6,239 nucleotides of DNA from assembly GCA_046349635.1 (NCBI GenBank), contig JAXMBX010000096.1:1-6239 (forward strand), read 5' to 3'. The stretch is from JAXMBX01 sp046349635. Lineage in GTDB: Bacteria > Planctomycetota > Planctomycetia > Planctomycetales > Planctomycetaceae. Below the pieces are notes generated by a model. That model had not been told where the DNA came from and did no database searches. It saw only the letters and a list, made by a program, of their open reading frames with translations. Below are positions 1-5,717 of this stretch, piece by piece (position 1 is the first letter of the stretch; every line of letters begins with the position of its first letter). Position numbers and translations under genes: made by a program.

Positions 1-357
1 GCGAAGCTGGCGGGAACTGATGCCGAACGAAATGGCGAGGTCTTCCAGGCTCCCTCCGTCATTCAGGGCCCCGGCTTCAATGTGGGCTGCGGCAGCATGG
101 GCAACGGTACGCGTGCTGTCCACGGGAGCATGGCCGGGGGCGAGTTCCGGACGGCAGCGGAGACAGGGGCGAAAACCGGCCTGCTCGGCGAGGGGAGCAT
201 TCGCGAAGAATCGGCAACTTTGCCGTCGGGGTGTTTTGACGGTACAGACGGGACGGCAGTAGATACCGGTCGTTTTCACGCCGACGTAAAACAGCCCATC
301 GAAACGGGAATCACGGGCGGTCAGAGCGCGATAGCAAATGTCGTCATCGATCATCAT
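1..357 (-). CDS. alkA: AlkA-like DNA repair protein, Ada zinc domain plus AraC HTH (N-terminal part, cut by window edge)
   Basis: The first 119 residues are visible and the gene continues past the left edge. Residues about 5-75 form an Ada-type metal-binding domain. Four cysteines, C34, C38, C65 and C68, have exactly the spacing of E. coli Ada C38/C42/C69/C72, and C34 matches the methyl-accepting cysteine. Flanking motifs GVKTTGIYCRPVC and GFRPCLRCRPEL are typical. Residues about 79-119 begin an AraC-type helix-turn-helix (IEAGALNDGG, then LEDLAIRFGISSRQLR). In Ada-family proteins this domain takes methyl groups from DNA phosphotriesters and activates alkylation-repair genes. The IEAGALNDG linker is the form I associate with proteins ending in an AlkA 3-methyladenine glycosylase domain, but that end lies outside the window, so an Ada methyltransferase C-terminus is possible. 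Two adjacent ATGs (357 and 354) are candidate starts. GAGGA just upstream suits the second better. It lies 87 nt downstream of the sialidase stop. Confidence 0.86.
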   Translation of the reverse strand, partial: MMIDDDICYRALTARDSRFDGLFYVGVKTTGIYCRPVCTVKTPRRQSCRFFANAPLAEQAGFRPCLRCRPELAPGHAPVDSTRTVAHAAAAHIEAGALNDGGSLEDLAISFGISSRQLR

Positions 358-372
358 GTCCTCATTGTAGCG

Positions 373-396
373 ACGGCGATTAAAAGAATTCGCCGT
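373..396. repeat. Inverted repeat between sialidase stop and alkA-like start
   Basis: A perfect 7-bp inverted repeat (ACGGCGA at 373-379, TCGCCGT at 390-396) encloses a 10-nt AT-rich loop. Four T residues (396-399) follow on the plus strand. It lies 16-39 nt upstream of the alkA-like start. The T run is on the wrong side to terminate minus-strand transcripts, and no plus-strand gene is upstream, so a classic terminator is unlikely. It could be an mRNA hairpin or a protein-binding site in front of the repair gene. Confidence 0.4.
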
Positions 397-444
397 TTTC
401 GGACATGAAATTGGGATCGTCTTACGGGCGATAAAACGGAGATG

Positions 445-1569
445 TTACCTGGCCCCGTTCATGATCCAATCTGGCGTCAGCCGCGCGAGGCGAAGCGATT
501 CATAAGGGTTCTTGTCCCCTCCTTCATACAGGCAAAGAATGCTGCCGTCCGGCAATTCCGCGAGGGTCGAATAAGCCGATGGGCCGCTATGCATAAGTCG
601 GGATTGGGGCCAGGTACGCGCTTCGTCAGAACTCAAGCGGAGGGTGAGATTGACCCGCTCCCCCGTCGGATGACCATTCGGACCGAGAGGAGGATGGGGG
701 TTGCTGAACAGAACCCGGCGGTCCCGCAGGCGGAGAAACGAGGCCTCGCATTTGGGGCAAGGGAGTCGTTTGTCGAAAGTGATCGCCGTCCATGTCGCTC
801 CGCCATCATCACTGGTGGCCACACCGCGCCACCCCTGCCAACCCTCCTCGATGCGGGTGTTCACGACGAGAGTGCCGTCGGCCCTTTGGATGACCTGGCA
901 TTCGTCTCCACCTGGTTGGATGGGCGTGCTGATCTTCCAGGACTTTCCCGCATCGTCGCTGTACATCATGTGGGAATTCGTCGACTTCTCACCGGCGATC
1001 TTGTGGTCACAGGGGATGACGATCCGCCCGGCATGCGGTCCACGAGTAAGAATGACACCAATGCCCGGACCCGTGGCGACCCAGTTCCAGTCGGGCTTGG
1101 TCACTTTCCTTGCTTTGATGTCCCGTGGCGTACTCCATGTGAGGCCATCATCGGTGCTGGTGGTGAGGAACACGGCCTTGTTGTCATAGCGGGTGAACGG
1201 TAACCAGATCGTGCCGGTCTTGGGATCGGCCACGGGACAGGGATTACCGATCGTAATCTTCGCATCCCCCCCTTCTTCGTGCACGATCTGATGGGCCGAC
1301 CATGTTCGTCCTCCGTCCGTGCTCCGTTTCATGAGCAGGTCGACATCCCCGTGATCTTGCTGCGACGTCTTGCGTCCTTCGCAGAAAGCCAGCACGTTCC
1401 CCCTCGGCGTGACCAATAGGGCCGGAATGCGGTACGTGTGGTAACCCTCCTGCCCTGAGGTCCAGAGGTTGAGTTGTTGCGGCTCAGCGGCGAGGAGCAT
1501 GCTGAACTGTCCCCCCGGGAGCAGAGACAGGCAGAAAAACAGGAGGGCAGGACTAAGGGCACGTTTCAT
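445..1569 (-). CDS. Secreted exo-alpha-sialidase (GH33-type, Asp-box six-bladed propeller)
   Basis: A 374-residue sialidase predicted to release terminal sialic acids from glycoconjugates outside the cytoplasm. Residues 1-28 look like a signal peptide: K2/R3, a hydrophobic stretch, then cleavage near LLAA|EP. The YRIP motif (Y46-P49) supplies the first triad arginine, R47. R239 and R305 (GERVNLTLR) fit the other two. D72 in QQDHGD fits the acid/base, E223 in GGDECQVIQ and Y333 in SAYSTL fit the Glu/Tyr nucleophile pair. Asp boxes are at 83-90 (STDGGRTW), 138-145, 204-211, 253-260 and, degenerate, 313-320 (SSDEARTW). Length is normal for a single-domain bacterial enzyme without extra carbohydrate-binding modules. 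A C-P-K-C motif occurs at 271-274. The start has only a weak ribosome site (GGAA about 8 nt upstream) and faces the arsR operon across a divergent gap. Family and catalytic assignment are firm; natural substrate is unknown. Confidence 0.93.
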   Translation of the reverse strand: MKRALSPALLFFCLSLLPGGQFSMLLAAEPQQLNLWTSGQEGYHTYRIPALLVTPRGNVLAFCEGRKTSQQDHGDVDLLMKRSTDGGRTWSAHQIVHEEGGDAKITIGNPCPVADPKTGTIWLPFTRYDNKAVFLTTSTDDGLTWSTPRDIKARKVTKPDWNWVATGPGIGVILTRGPHAGRIVIPCDHKIAGEKSTNSHMMYSDDAGKSWKISTPIQPGGDECQVIQRADGTLVVNTRIEEGWQGWRGVATSDDGGATWTAITFDKRLPCPKCEASFLRLRDRRVLFSNPHPPLGPNGHPTGERVNLTLRLSSDEARTWPQSRLMHSGPSAYSTLAELPDGSILCLYEGGDKNPYESLRLARLTPDWIMNGAR

Positions 1570-1672
1570 AGTGATCGTTCCACGAGGTTCAGAAACGACG
1601 AGGGGCAGTGATTGTCAGTATCTTCCCCCAAGGCTGAAAATTCAGTTTTTCCGCAAAAATTAATGGCCTCTC

Positions 1673-1700
1673 TTGACATATTCCGATATGGGAATATGAT
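1673..1700 (+). promoter_or_regulatory. Sigma-70-type promoter of the arsR operon
   Basis: TTGACA (1673-1678) matches the -35 consensus exactly and TATGAT (1695-1700) matches the -10 consensus in five of six bases. They are separated by 16 nt. Transcription would start about 1706-1708, which places the 5' end at or next to the ATG at 1708, so the message is probably leaderless. The palindrome at 1677-1698 covers the spacer and overlaps both boxes, so a bound repressor should block polymerase. Confidence 0.75.
1677..1698. promoter_or_regulatory. Palindromic operator, probable ArsR binding site
   Basis: Perfect 8-bp arms CATATTCC (1677-1684) and GGAATATG (1691-1698) flank a 6-bp centre GATATG. 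Size, symmetry and position over the promoter of an ArsR-family gene are what is expected of an ArsR/SmtB dimer operator. Autorepression by the adjacent gene product is inferred, not shown. Confidence 0.75.
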
Positions 1701-1707
1701 CACAGGC

Positions 1708-2073
1708 ATGGCACGAACATCGACCACCGCCGACGCCTTTAACGCCATCGCCGAACCCCGACGCCGCGAAATTCTCGGGGCTCTCGCCAAAAGCAACGGA
1801 GAGCGTGACGTCACCTGGTTTGTCGAATCGCTCGGCTGGCCCCAGCCCCAGGTTTCCAAGCACCTCGGCGTCCTCCGCAAGGTCGGCCTGGTCAGTGTCG
1901 TGCAGAAAGGCAAACGGCGGATGTACAGCCTGAATGCCGAAGAACTGCGGCCCGTCTACGAATGGGTCAAGACCTACGAACGCTTCTGGGACCATCAGTT
2001 GCAGCGGATCAAGGTGCGGGCCGAAAAAAAGCAGCAGGAATCGAAACTCAAGGAATCGCCACCTTCAACGTGA
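1708..2073 (+). CDS. ArsR-family winged helix-turn-helix repressor, cysteine-free
   Basis: A 121-residue DNA-binding regulator. The winged helix runs about residues 10-76: AEPRRREIL (15-23) is the typical first-helix motif, PQVSKHLGVLRKVGLV (47-62) the recognition helix region, and VVQKGKRRMYSL (64-75) the beta wing. A charged tail (about 90-116) follows. It has no cysteine, so it lacks the metal site of classical ArsR/SmtB sensors, and its signal is probably not a thiol-bound metal. The start at 1708 is chosen because the promoter -10 box lies at 1695-1700 and homology begins right after it. ATG 1696 and the longer frame from 1612 would lie inside or upstream of the promoter. The gene is 13 nt from the SRPBCC gene. 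ArsR regulators paired with an SRPBCC protein are a recurrent arrangement, and the regulator likely represses the whole operon. Confidence 0.93.
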   Translation: MARTSTTADAFNAIAEPRRREILGALAKSNGERDVTWFVESLGWPQPQVSKHLGVLRKVGLVSVVQKGKRRMYSLNAEELRPVYEWVKTYERFWDHQLQRIKVRAEKKQQESKLKESPPST

Positions 2074-2086
2074 AAGAGGAATTCTC

Positions 2087-2563
2087 ATGTCCACCGCCAT
2101 CGACAACGACACGATTCACACCATCGATATTCGCCAGGAGATCTTTATTGAGGCCTCGCCGGATATGGCCTTTGAGGCGATTTTGGAAGAACTCGGCCCC
2201 GGCAGCCAGATGCCGGACGGCAAGCCCTTCCCCATGAAGATCGAACCGTGGCCCGGCGGACGCTGGTACCGTGACCTCGGCGAAACGGGAGGTTACCAGT
2301 ACGGCCACCTGTGGGGGCATGTGCAGGTGATCAAAGCCCCCGCCCTCCTTGAACTGATCGGACCGATGCCGATGTCCTACCCCGCGACCAACCACGTGCA
2401 ATACCGTCTGAAGCCGGAGGGCAACGGCACGCGGCTTTCGTTCACGCACCGCGCCATCGGTCTCATTCCGCCGGAGCATCGGGATGGCATGCCCGAAGGC
2501 TGGGAGCACGGCATGAATCGGATCAAGGAAGTCGCCGAGCAGAAAGCCAAACGCCAGGTCTGA
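2087..2563 (+). CDS. SRPBCC / AHSA1-like domain protein
   Basis: A 158-residue cytoplasmic protein of the START/Bet v1-like SRPBCC superfamily, AHSA1-like branch. Seen motifs: IFIEASPDMAFEAIL (19-33), the first strand and helix; KIEPWPGGRWYRDLG (51-65), the glycine-rich strand signature; HLWGHVQVIKAPALLEL (74-90); and TRLSFTHRAIGLIP (115-128) before a C-terminal helix (GWEHGMNRIKEVAEQKAKR). This fold makes a deep hydrophobic cavity that binds small lipophilic ligands; no enzymatic residue can be assigned. A strong ribosome site AGAGGA (2075-2080) sits 6 nt before this ATG, which fixes the start; the open frame extends upstream inside arsR but without support. As partner of the ArsR gene it may bind or process the compound that lifts repression, which is inference. 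Confidence 0.92.
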   Translation: MSTAIDNDTIHTIDIRQEIFIEASPDMAFEAILEELGPGSQMPDGKPFPMKIEPWPGGRWYRDLGETGGYQYGHLWGHVQVIKAPALLELIGPMPMSYPATNHVQYRLKPEGNGTRLSFTHRAIGLIPPEHRDGMPEGWEHGMNRIKEVAEQKAKRQV

Positions 2564-2626
2564 AATCGTTTCCCATTCAGGTTTGAAGTCTCGCAACACA
2601 CCTCGACACAGATTGGAGTAACAACC

Positions 2627-3409
2627 ATGACAACCACCAGCACCCCCGCAACCGGGCAGCGCATCGTTCCCGGGAGGAATGGCTCAAGGAACGCATCCCC
2701 TCATGGCCGAGGAAAAAGAACTCACCCGTCGTCGCGATGCAGTGGCGAAAAAAGTCCGTGACCTCCCCTGGGTGAAAGTGGAGAAGGATTACACCTTCGA
2801 CGGACCGACTGCGAAGCTGTCTCTCATATCTGTTTGGAGAGAAGAGCCGGTTGGTCGTGTATCACTTCGTATTTCGACCCGACTTCTGGTCGCAGGGATG
2901 CAAGTCCTGCTCCTTCATCGCCGTCATTACAACGGCATCGTCGTCCACCTGGCCATCCGGGACATTTCGTTCATGACGGTTTCCAAAACGCCCCATCAAA
3001 CAGATTGACGAATTTCGTAATCGCATGGGGTGGACCTTCCCCTGGGTTTTCGGGGGCCAACACCGATTTCGGCCGGGATTACGGTGTCTCCTTTACAAAT
3101 GAAGAACTCGCGGACGGCAAGACGTTGTACAACTTCAACAGCAAGCCCTACCCCATCCGGGAGCTTCCTGGCCTCTCTGTTTTCACCAGGGATGCTGAGG
3201 GAAGCATCCACCACACCTATTCCGTCTTCGCCCGCGGACTGGAGGATTTCCTGACCGCGTATCGCTATATCGATATCACCCCCAAAGAGTTAGAGGACGA
3301 AACCCAGACGGGTGGCATGGGTTGGCTGCGGCATCATGGCCGATACGATGGCACCTTCGTCCAGCCTTGGGAAGAAAAGCCCGGCATCACCGGCCCACTG
3401 ATGAAGTGA
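2627..3409 (+). pseudogene. DUF899 thioredoxin-like protein gene, frameshifted six times
   Basis: About 260 residues of a DUF899-family (thioredoxin-like fold) protein can be followed from ATG 2627 (GGAG at 2615-2618) to TGA 3407-3409, but only by changing frame. The homologous frame starts at 2627, shifts after GTT 2666-2668 (a T lost), at 2698-2702 (a C lost from a C run), at 2826-2829, at 2923/2924 (an A lost from GAT), at 2991-2994 (extra C) and at 3047-3050 (extra T). The net shift is zero modulo three. Recovered pieces include EEWLKERIP, MAEEKELTRRRDAVAKKVRDLPWVK, then GEKSRLVVYHFVFRPDFW and SQGCKSCSFIA (redox-type CxxC, codons 2899-2910), HYNGIVVHLA, DEFRNRMGWTFPW and an intact C-terminal third from 3050 ending GWLRHHGRYDG. 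No nonsense substitution is visible inside the correct frames. It may be a young pseudogene or a sequencing artefact. Function of the family is unknown. Confidence 0.85.
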
Positions 3410-3745
3410 TGTCCGGACCTCTCTCTTTAAGGAGTGTGCGATGCATTGCTGCTGCACCGCGAGAGCCCCCAATTGTGCCCGCAGAGACTTCCTCCGGTGC
3501 TACATCCAGAACGTGGCGGCGACGGATCATCACCGGGATTCAATTGGGGCTTCCGCTCGTGACCTTTGCCCTGGTCCCCCAAGTGCCCTGCGTGCGTGGC
3601 GGCCCCTGTGTCCCTCTTCACGGGCATCGGCCTCTCGTTCCATGCCGCGGCTGCGGTTCGTTGGGCACTCGTTCTCCTGCCCCTATTGCCACTCGTCTTG
3701 TTCTCCATACATCTTTTCCATCAAAGACGGAAAGTTCAGTTCTGA
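3409..3745 (+). pseudogene. Small membrane protein with PKCPAC motif, one frame break
   Basis: ATG 3409 overlaps the DUF899 stop (TGATG), indicating translational coupling. The frame runs through TWRRRIITGIQLGLPLV to the C run at 3576-3580. Removing one C there restores a continuous 111-residue product ending at TGA 3743-3745: VPKCPACVAAPVSLFTGIGLS, then a hydrophobic segment AAAVRWALVLLPLLPLVLF and a basic tail HQRRKVQF. Roughly residues 40-56, 62-80 and 84-103 could be membrane segments, with C59 and C62 at the mouth of the second. I recall similar short planctomycete proteins with PKCPxCxAAY, uncharacterised; a distant likeness to MerC-type transporters is only a guess. Without the correction the frame reads on past 3745 into unlikely sequence. 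An alternative start, ATG 3441 behind AAGGAG (3429-3434), is in a different frame and would need another shift. Confidence 0.6.
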
Positions 3746-3892
3746 CAGTTTGTCGCCGGTCGGTAAACATAACCCGTGTCGCCGGCCTCCTACTTGCGGG
3801 AGCGGCACTTGGACATCCAGGTGGCGATTCACCGGAGGCTGACTTTCGTGTCCGCCGACCGACGAGAAGTGAAGCCAGGGATTTCAACTCCC
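3746..3892. other. Gap between convergent operons, no gene seen
   Basis: No coding frame with recognisable similarity was found. The only repeat is TGTCGCCGG at 3751-3759 and again at 3777-3785 (26-bp offset). Small inverted repeats (GGTG/CACC near 3822-3835, AGGGA/TCCCT near 3877-3893) lack T runs, so no intrinsic terminator can be supported for either operon. Confidence 0.5.
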
Positions 3893-4927
3893 TCAGGTCG
3901 ATGATCGCAGGCAGGGTTCAACGACCCGCCAGATTTCCTCGTCGACCGGAATTCCATTTCTTTCCCGTTCCGCGCGGTGGCGGTGTTCGAGTTCCCCCGG
4001 AGCCATCACGGTCGAAACCCCCGGGAGCGGAGCAGACGATTTCACATGCTGGACGAGTTCCGCCACCTGTCGGGCTAATTGGCCCGCGGGAAGGAAAGCC
4101 TCCGGCCGGATCGCAATGAACAAAATGCCGTCCGTCTTGCCATCCATGGGAGCATCTGTTCGGGTGCAGCATCCCGCTCCCGAGAGTCCCCCGGCGAGGA
4201 TGTCGATCAGCATCGCCAGTCCAAAACCCTTGAGCCCCCCAAACGGGAGAATCGCCCCGCGCGGCGGGCCGTACAAATCCGCCCCGTTCGTCGTCGGCTC
4301 TCCGTGGGTATCGAGGATCCATCCTTCGGGAACCGGCTTCCCTTCGGTCTTCAATGCCCGGATCTTTCCCTCGGGAGCGATGCTCGTGGCGACGTCCAGC
4401 ACGACAGGAAAGTCACCCGCGCTCGGGGCCGCCATGCTGAACGGATTCGTCGACAGTCGTCCCTCTTTCCCGCCGAACGGAGCCACCCATTGTCCATGCC
4501 CGCCGGCATTCACGAACATCATCGCGATGCAACCTTGCCGTGCCGCTTGTTCGGTGTAATGCCCCAGTCGTCCGCTGTGCCCGCAATTCACCAGGGTGAC
4601 AATCCCCACTCCACTTGCGGAGGCCAGCGCGAGCGCCTTCTCCACCATATGATGGACCATCACCTGACCGAATCCATTCCCTCCATCAAGTCCGGCTGTG
4701 GCGGGACCTTCGTGCAGTACACAGACACACGCATCCGGTTTGACCCGTCCTACCCGGACCCCTTCCAAGTATTGCGGAACGCGGATGATGCCGTGCGACG
4801 TGACGCCGCATAACTCGGCGTCAACCAGGTGATCAGCGACGATCCGGGCGTCTGTAGCGCTTGTCCCCACCGATTCGAACGCCCTGGTGATCGCCGCACG
4901 AAGAAAATCTTCCTTCAAGATTGGCAT
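3893..4927 (-). CDS. Malate/L-lactate (Ldh_2) family NAD(P)-dependent oxidoreductase
   Basis: A 344-residue cytoplasmic dehydrogenase of the Ldh_2 family, unrelated in fold to classical Rossmann lactate dehydrogenases. Members reduce or oxidise 2-hydroxy/2-oxo acids or cyclic imines (malate, L-lactate, ureidoglycolate, diketogulonate). Diagnostic motifs: TSHGIIRVPQYL (43-54) with family-conserved S44-H45, NCGHSGRLGHYTEQA (114-128), GRLSTNPFSMAAP (156-168), LDVATS (177-182), PFGGLKGFGLAMLIDILAGGLSGA (228-251) for the nucleotide site, and APGELEHRHRAERERNGIPVDE (309-330) near the C-terminus. Length is normal and all motifs are present. The ATG is preceded by GGGAG about 7 nt upstream, and the first 13 nt overlap the end of the aldolase gene, indicating translational coupling as the last gene of the operon. 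Exact substrate is not readable; a 2-oxo or 2-hydroxy acid linked to the aldolase product is a reasonable inference. Confidence 0.92.
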   Translation of the reverse strand: MPILKEDFLRAAITRAFESVGTSATDARIVADHLVDAELCGVTSHGIIRVPQYLEGVRVGRVKPDACVCVLHEGPATAGLDGGNGFGQVMVHHMVEKALALASASGVGIVTLVNCGHSGRLGHYTEQAARQGCIAMMFVNAGGHGQWVAPFGGKEGRLSTNPFSMAAPSAGDFPVVLDVATSIAPEGKIRALKTEGKPVPEGWILDTHGEPTTNGADLYGPPRGAILPFGGLKGFGLAMLIDILAGGLSGAGCCTRTDAPMDGKTDGILFIAIRPEAFLPAGQLARQVAELVQHVKSSAPLPGVSTVMAPGELEHRHRAERERNGIPVDEEIWRVVEPCLRSST

Positions 4928-5715
4928 GAAGTTCTCCCGGTAGGCTGCACCTTGCGGAGTTTTTCCGCGGCGGACCGGGCCGCTTCACGCAGATGGATCG
5001 CATCCGTTGCGTAGGATGCGAACCGCATTCCACGTTCCAGCCACTTTGATACCAGCCCCATATCGGCAGCGATGATCCCGGAGGCGATCTTCCGCCGGTT
5101 TGAAACTTCCACAACTCGTTCCATGGCCGCGATCATCTCCGGATGGTCCATGTCTCCCGGCACACCCAGGTCGATCGACAAGTCCATGCAACCCATGCAA
5201 GCGACGTCGATCCCGGGGATGGACAGCATCTCCTCGATATTCTCGATGGCTTCGCGGCGTTCGAACTGGATCACGACCAGCGTCTGTTCATTGTTGTGTT
5301 TGATGAACTCGCTGGGTGAAATCGCCTCTCCTCCCGTTTGTGCGGTCGTGCAGGCATAGCCCCGAATGCCGTGAGGCGGGTATTTCGCCCAGCTCACAAT
5401 GTCCCGCGCCTGTTGCGGCGTATTGACCCGCGGCACGATGACCCCCTGCGCGCCGTTGTCCAAAACACGCGAAACCCAGACGTATTCCGCCTGCGGGACT
5501 CGGACAATCGGGACGATGCCCACAGCCCGCGCGGCACGGATCAGTTCCCCGACCGTCTCGATCGTAAACGCAGAATGCTCCATGTCGATGAACACGAAAT
5601 CGAAGCCGGCAGCGGCGTAGATCCGGGCGACTTCGCCGGATCTCAACTCCGTCAATTCGCTGCCGATCGCGGTCTTTCCACTTTGGAGGAGGTCTTTAAC
5701 CAGGTTTCTTTTCAT
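4915..5715 (-). CDS. HpcH/HpaI-type class II aldolase
   Basis: A 266-residue TIM-barrel aldolase of the HpcH/HpaI (CitE-like) family. These enzymes use a divalent metal and a His/Arg pair for retro-aldol cleavage of 4-hydroxy-2-oxo acids (4-hydroxy-2-oxoheptanedioate, 2-keto-3-deoxy sugar acids), giving pyruvate and an aldehyde. FDFVFIDMEHSAF (38-50) carries the general base H47. VRVP (71-74) supplies R72. E152 (QFE) and D178 (GCMDLSIDLG) match the metal-binding Glu and Asp. VIVPRVNT (92-99) is a family strand. In place of the common GP-x-DLS before the metal Asp there is GCMDLS, a small deviation. The start at 5715 (MKRNLVKDL) begins homology; the frame stays open to 6213 but that part lies over the transporter gene in another frame. 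It begins 2 nt after the MFS stop and overlaps the dehydrogenase by 13 nt. Confidence 0.93.
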   Translation of the reverse strand: MKRNLVKDLLQSGKTAIGSELTELRSGEVARIYAAAGFDFVFIDMEHSAFTIETVGELIRAARAVGIVPIVRVPQAEYVWVSRVLDNGAQGVIVPRVNTPQQARDIVSWAKYPPHGIRGYACTTAQTGGEAISPSEFIKHNNEQTLVVIQFERREAIENIEEMLSIPGIDVACMGCMDLSIDLGVPGDMDHPEMIAAMERVVEVSNRRKIASGIIAADMGLVSKWLERGMRFASYATDAIHLREAARSAAEKLRKVQPTGRTSCQS

Positions 5716-5717
5716 GC

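Noticed and set aside
1..408. Two plus-strand open frames at the left end
   Set aside because: The minus strand encodes an unmistakable Ada zinc domain with exact cysteine spacing; the plus frames are its shadows.
442..1203. Long plus-strand open frame (253 residues) opposite the sialidase
   Set aside because: It lies entirely inside the sialidase gene, whose minus-strand product carries all family motifs; the plus product has no recognisable domain.
1634..1650. CTGA/TCAG hairpin followed by five Ts, terminator-like on the plus strand
   Set aside because: The stem is only 4 bp of mixed pairs and no plus-strand gene precedes it.
1612..1707. Upstream extension of the ArsR gene
   Set aside because: It would place coding sequence across the promoter and operator, and the added residues do not resemble the family.
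3618..3887. Minus-strand open frame of 89 residues
   Set aside because: No recognisable domain, and it overlaps the better-supported membrane protein on the other strand.
4079..4813. Plus-strand open frame of 244 residues
   Set aside because: Antisense shadow of the Ldh_2 dehydrogenase; composition is that of a GC-rich reverse frame.
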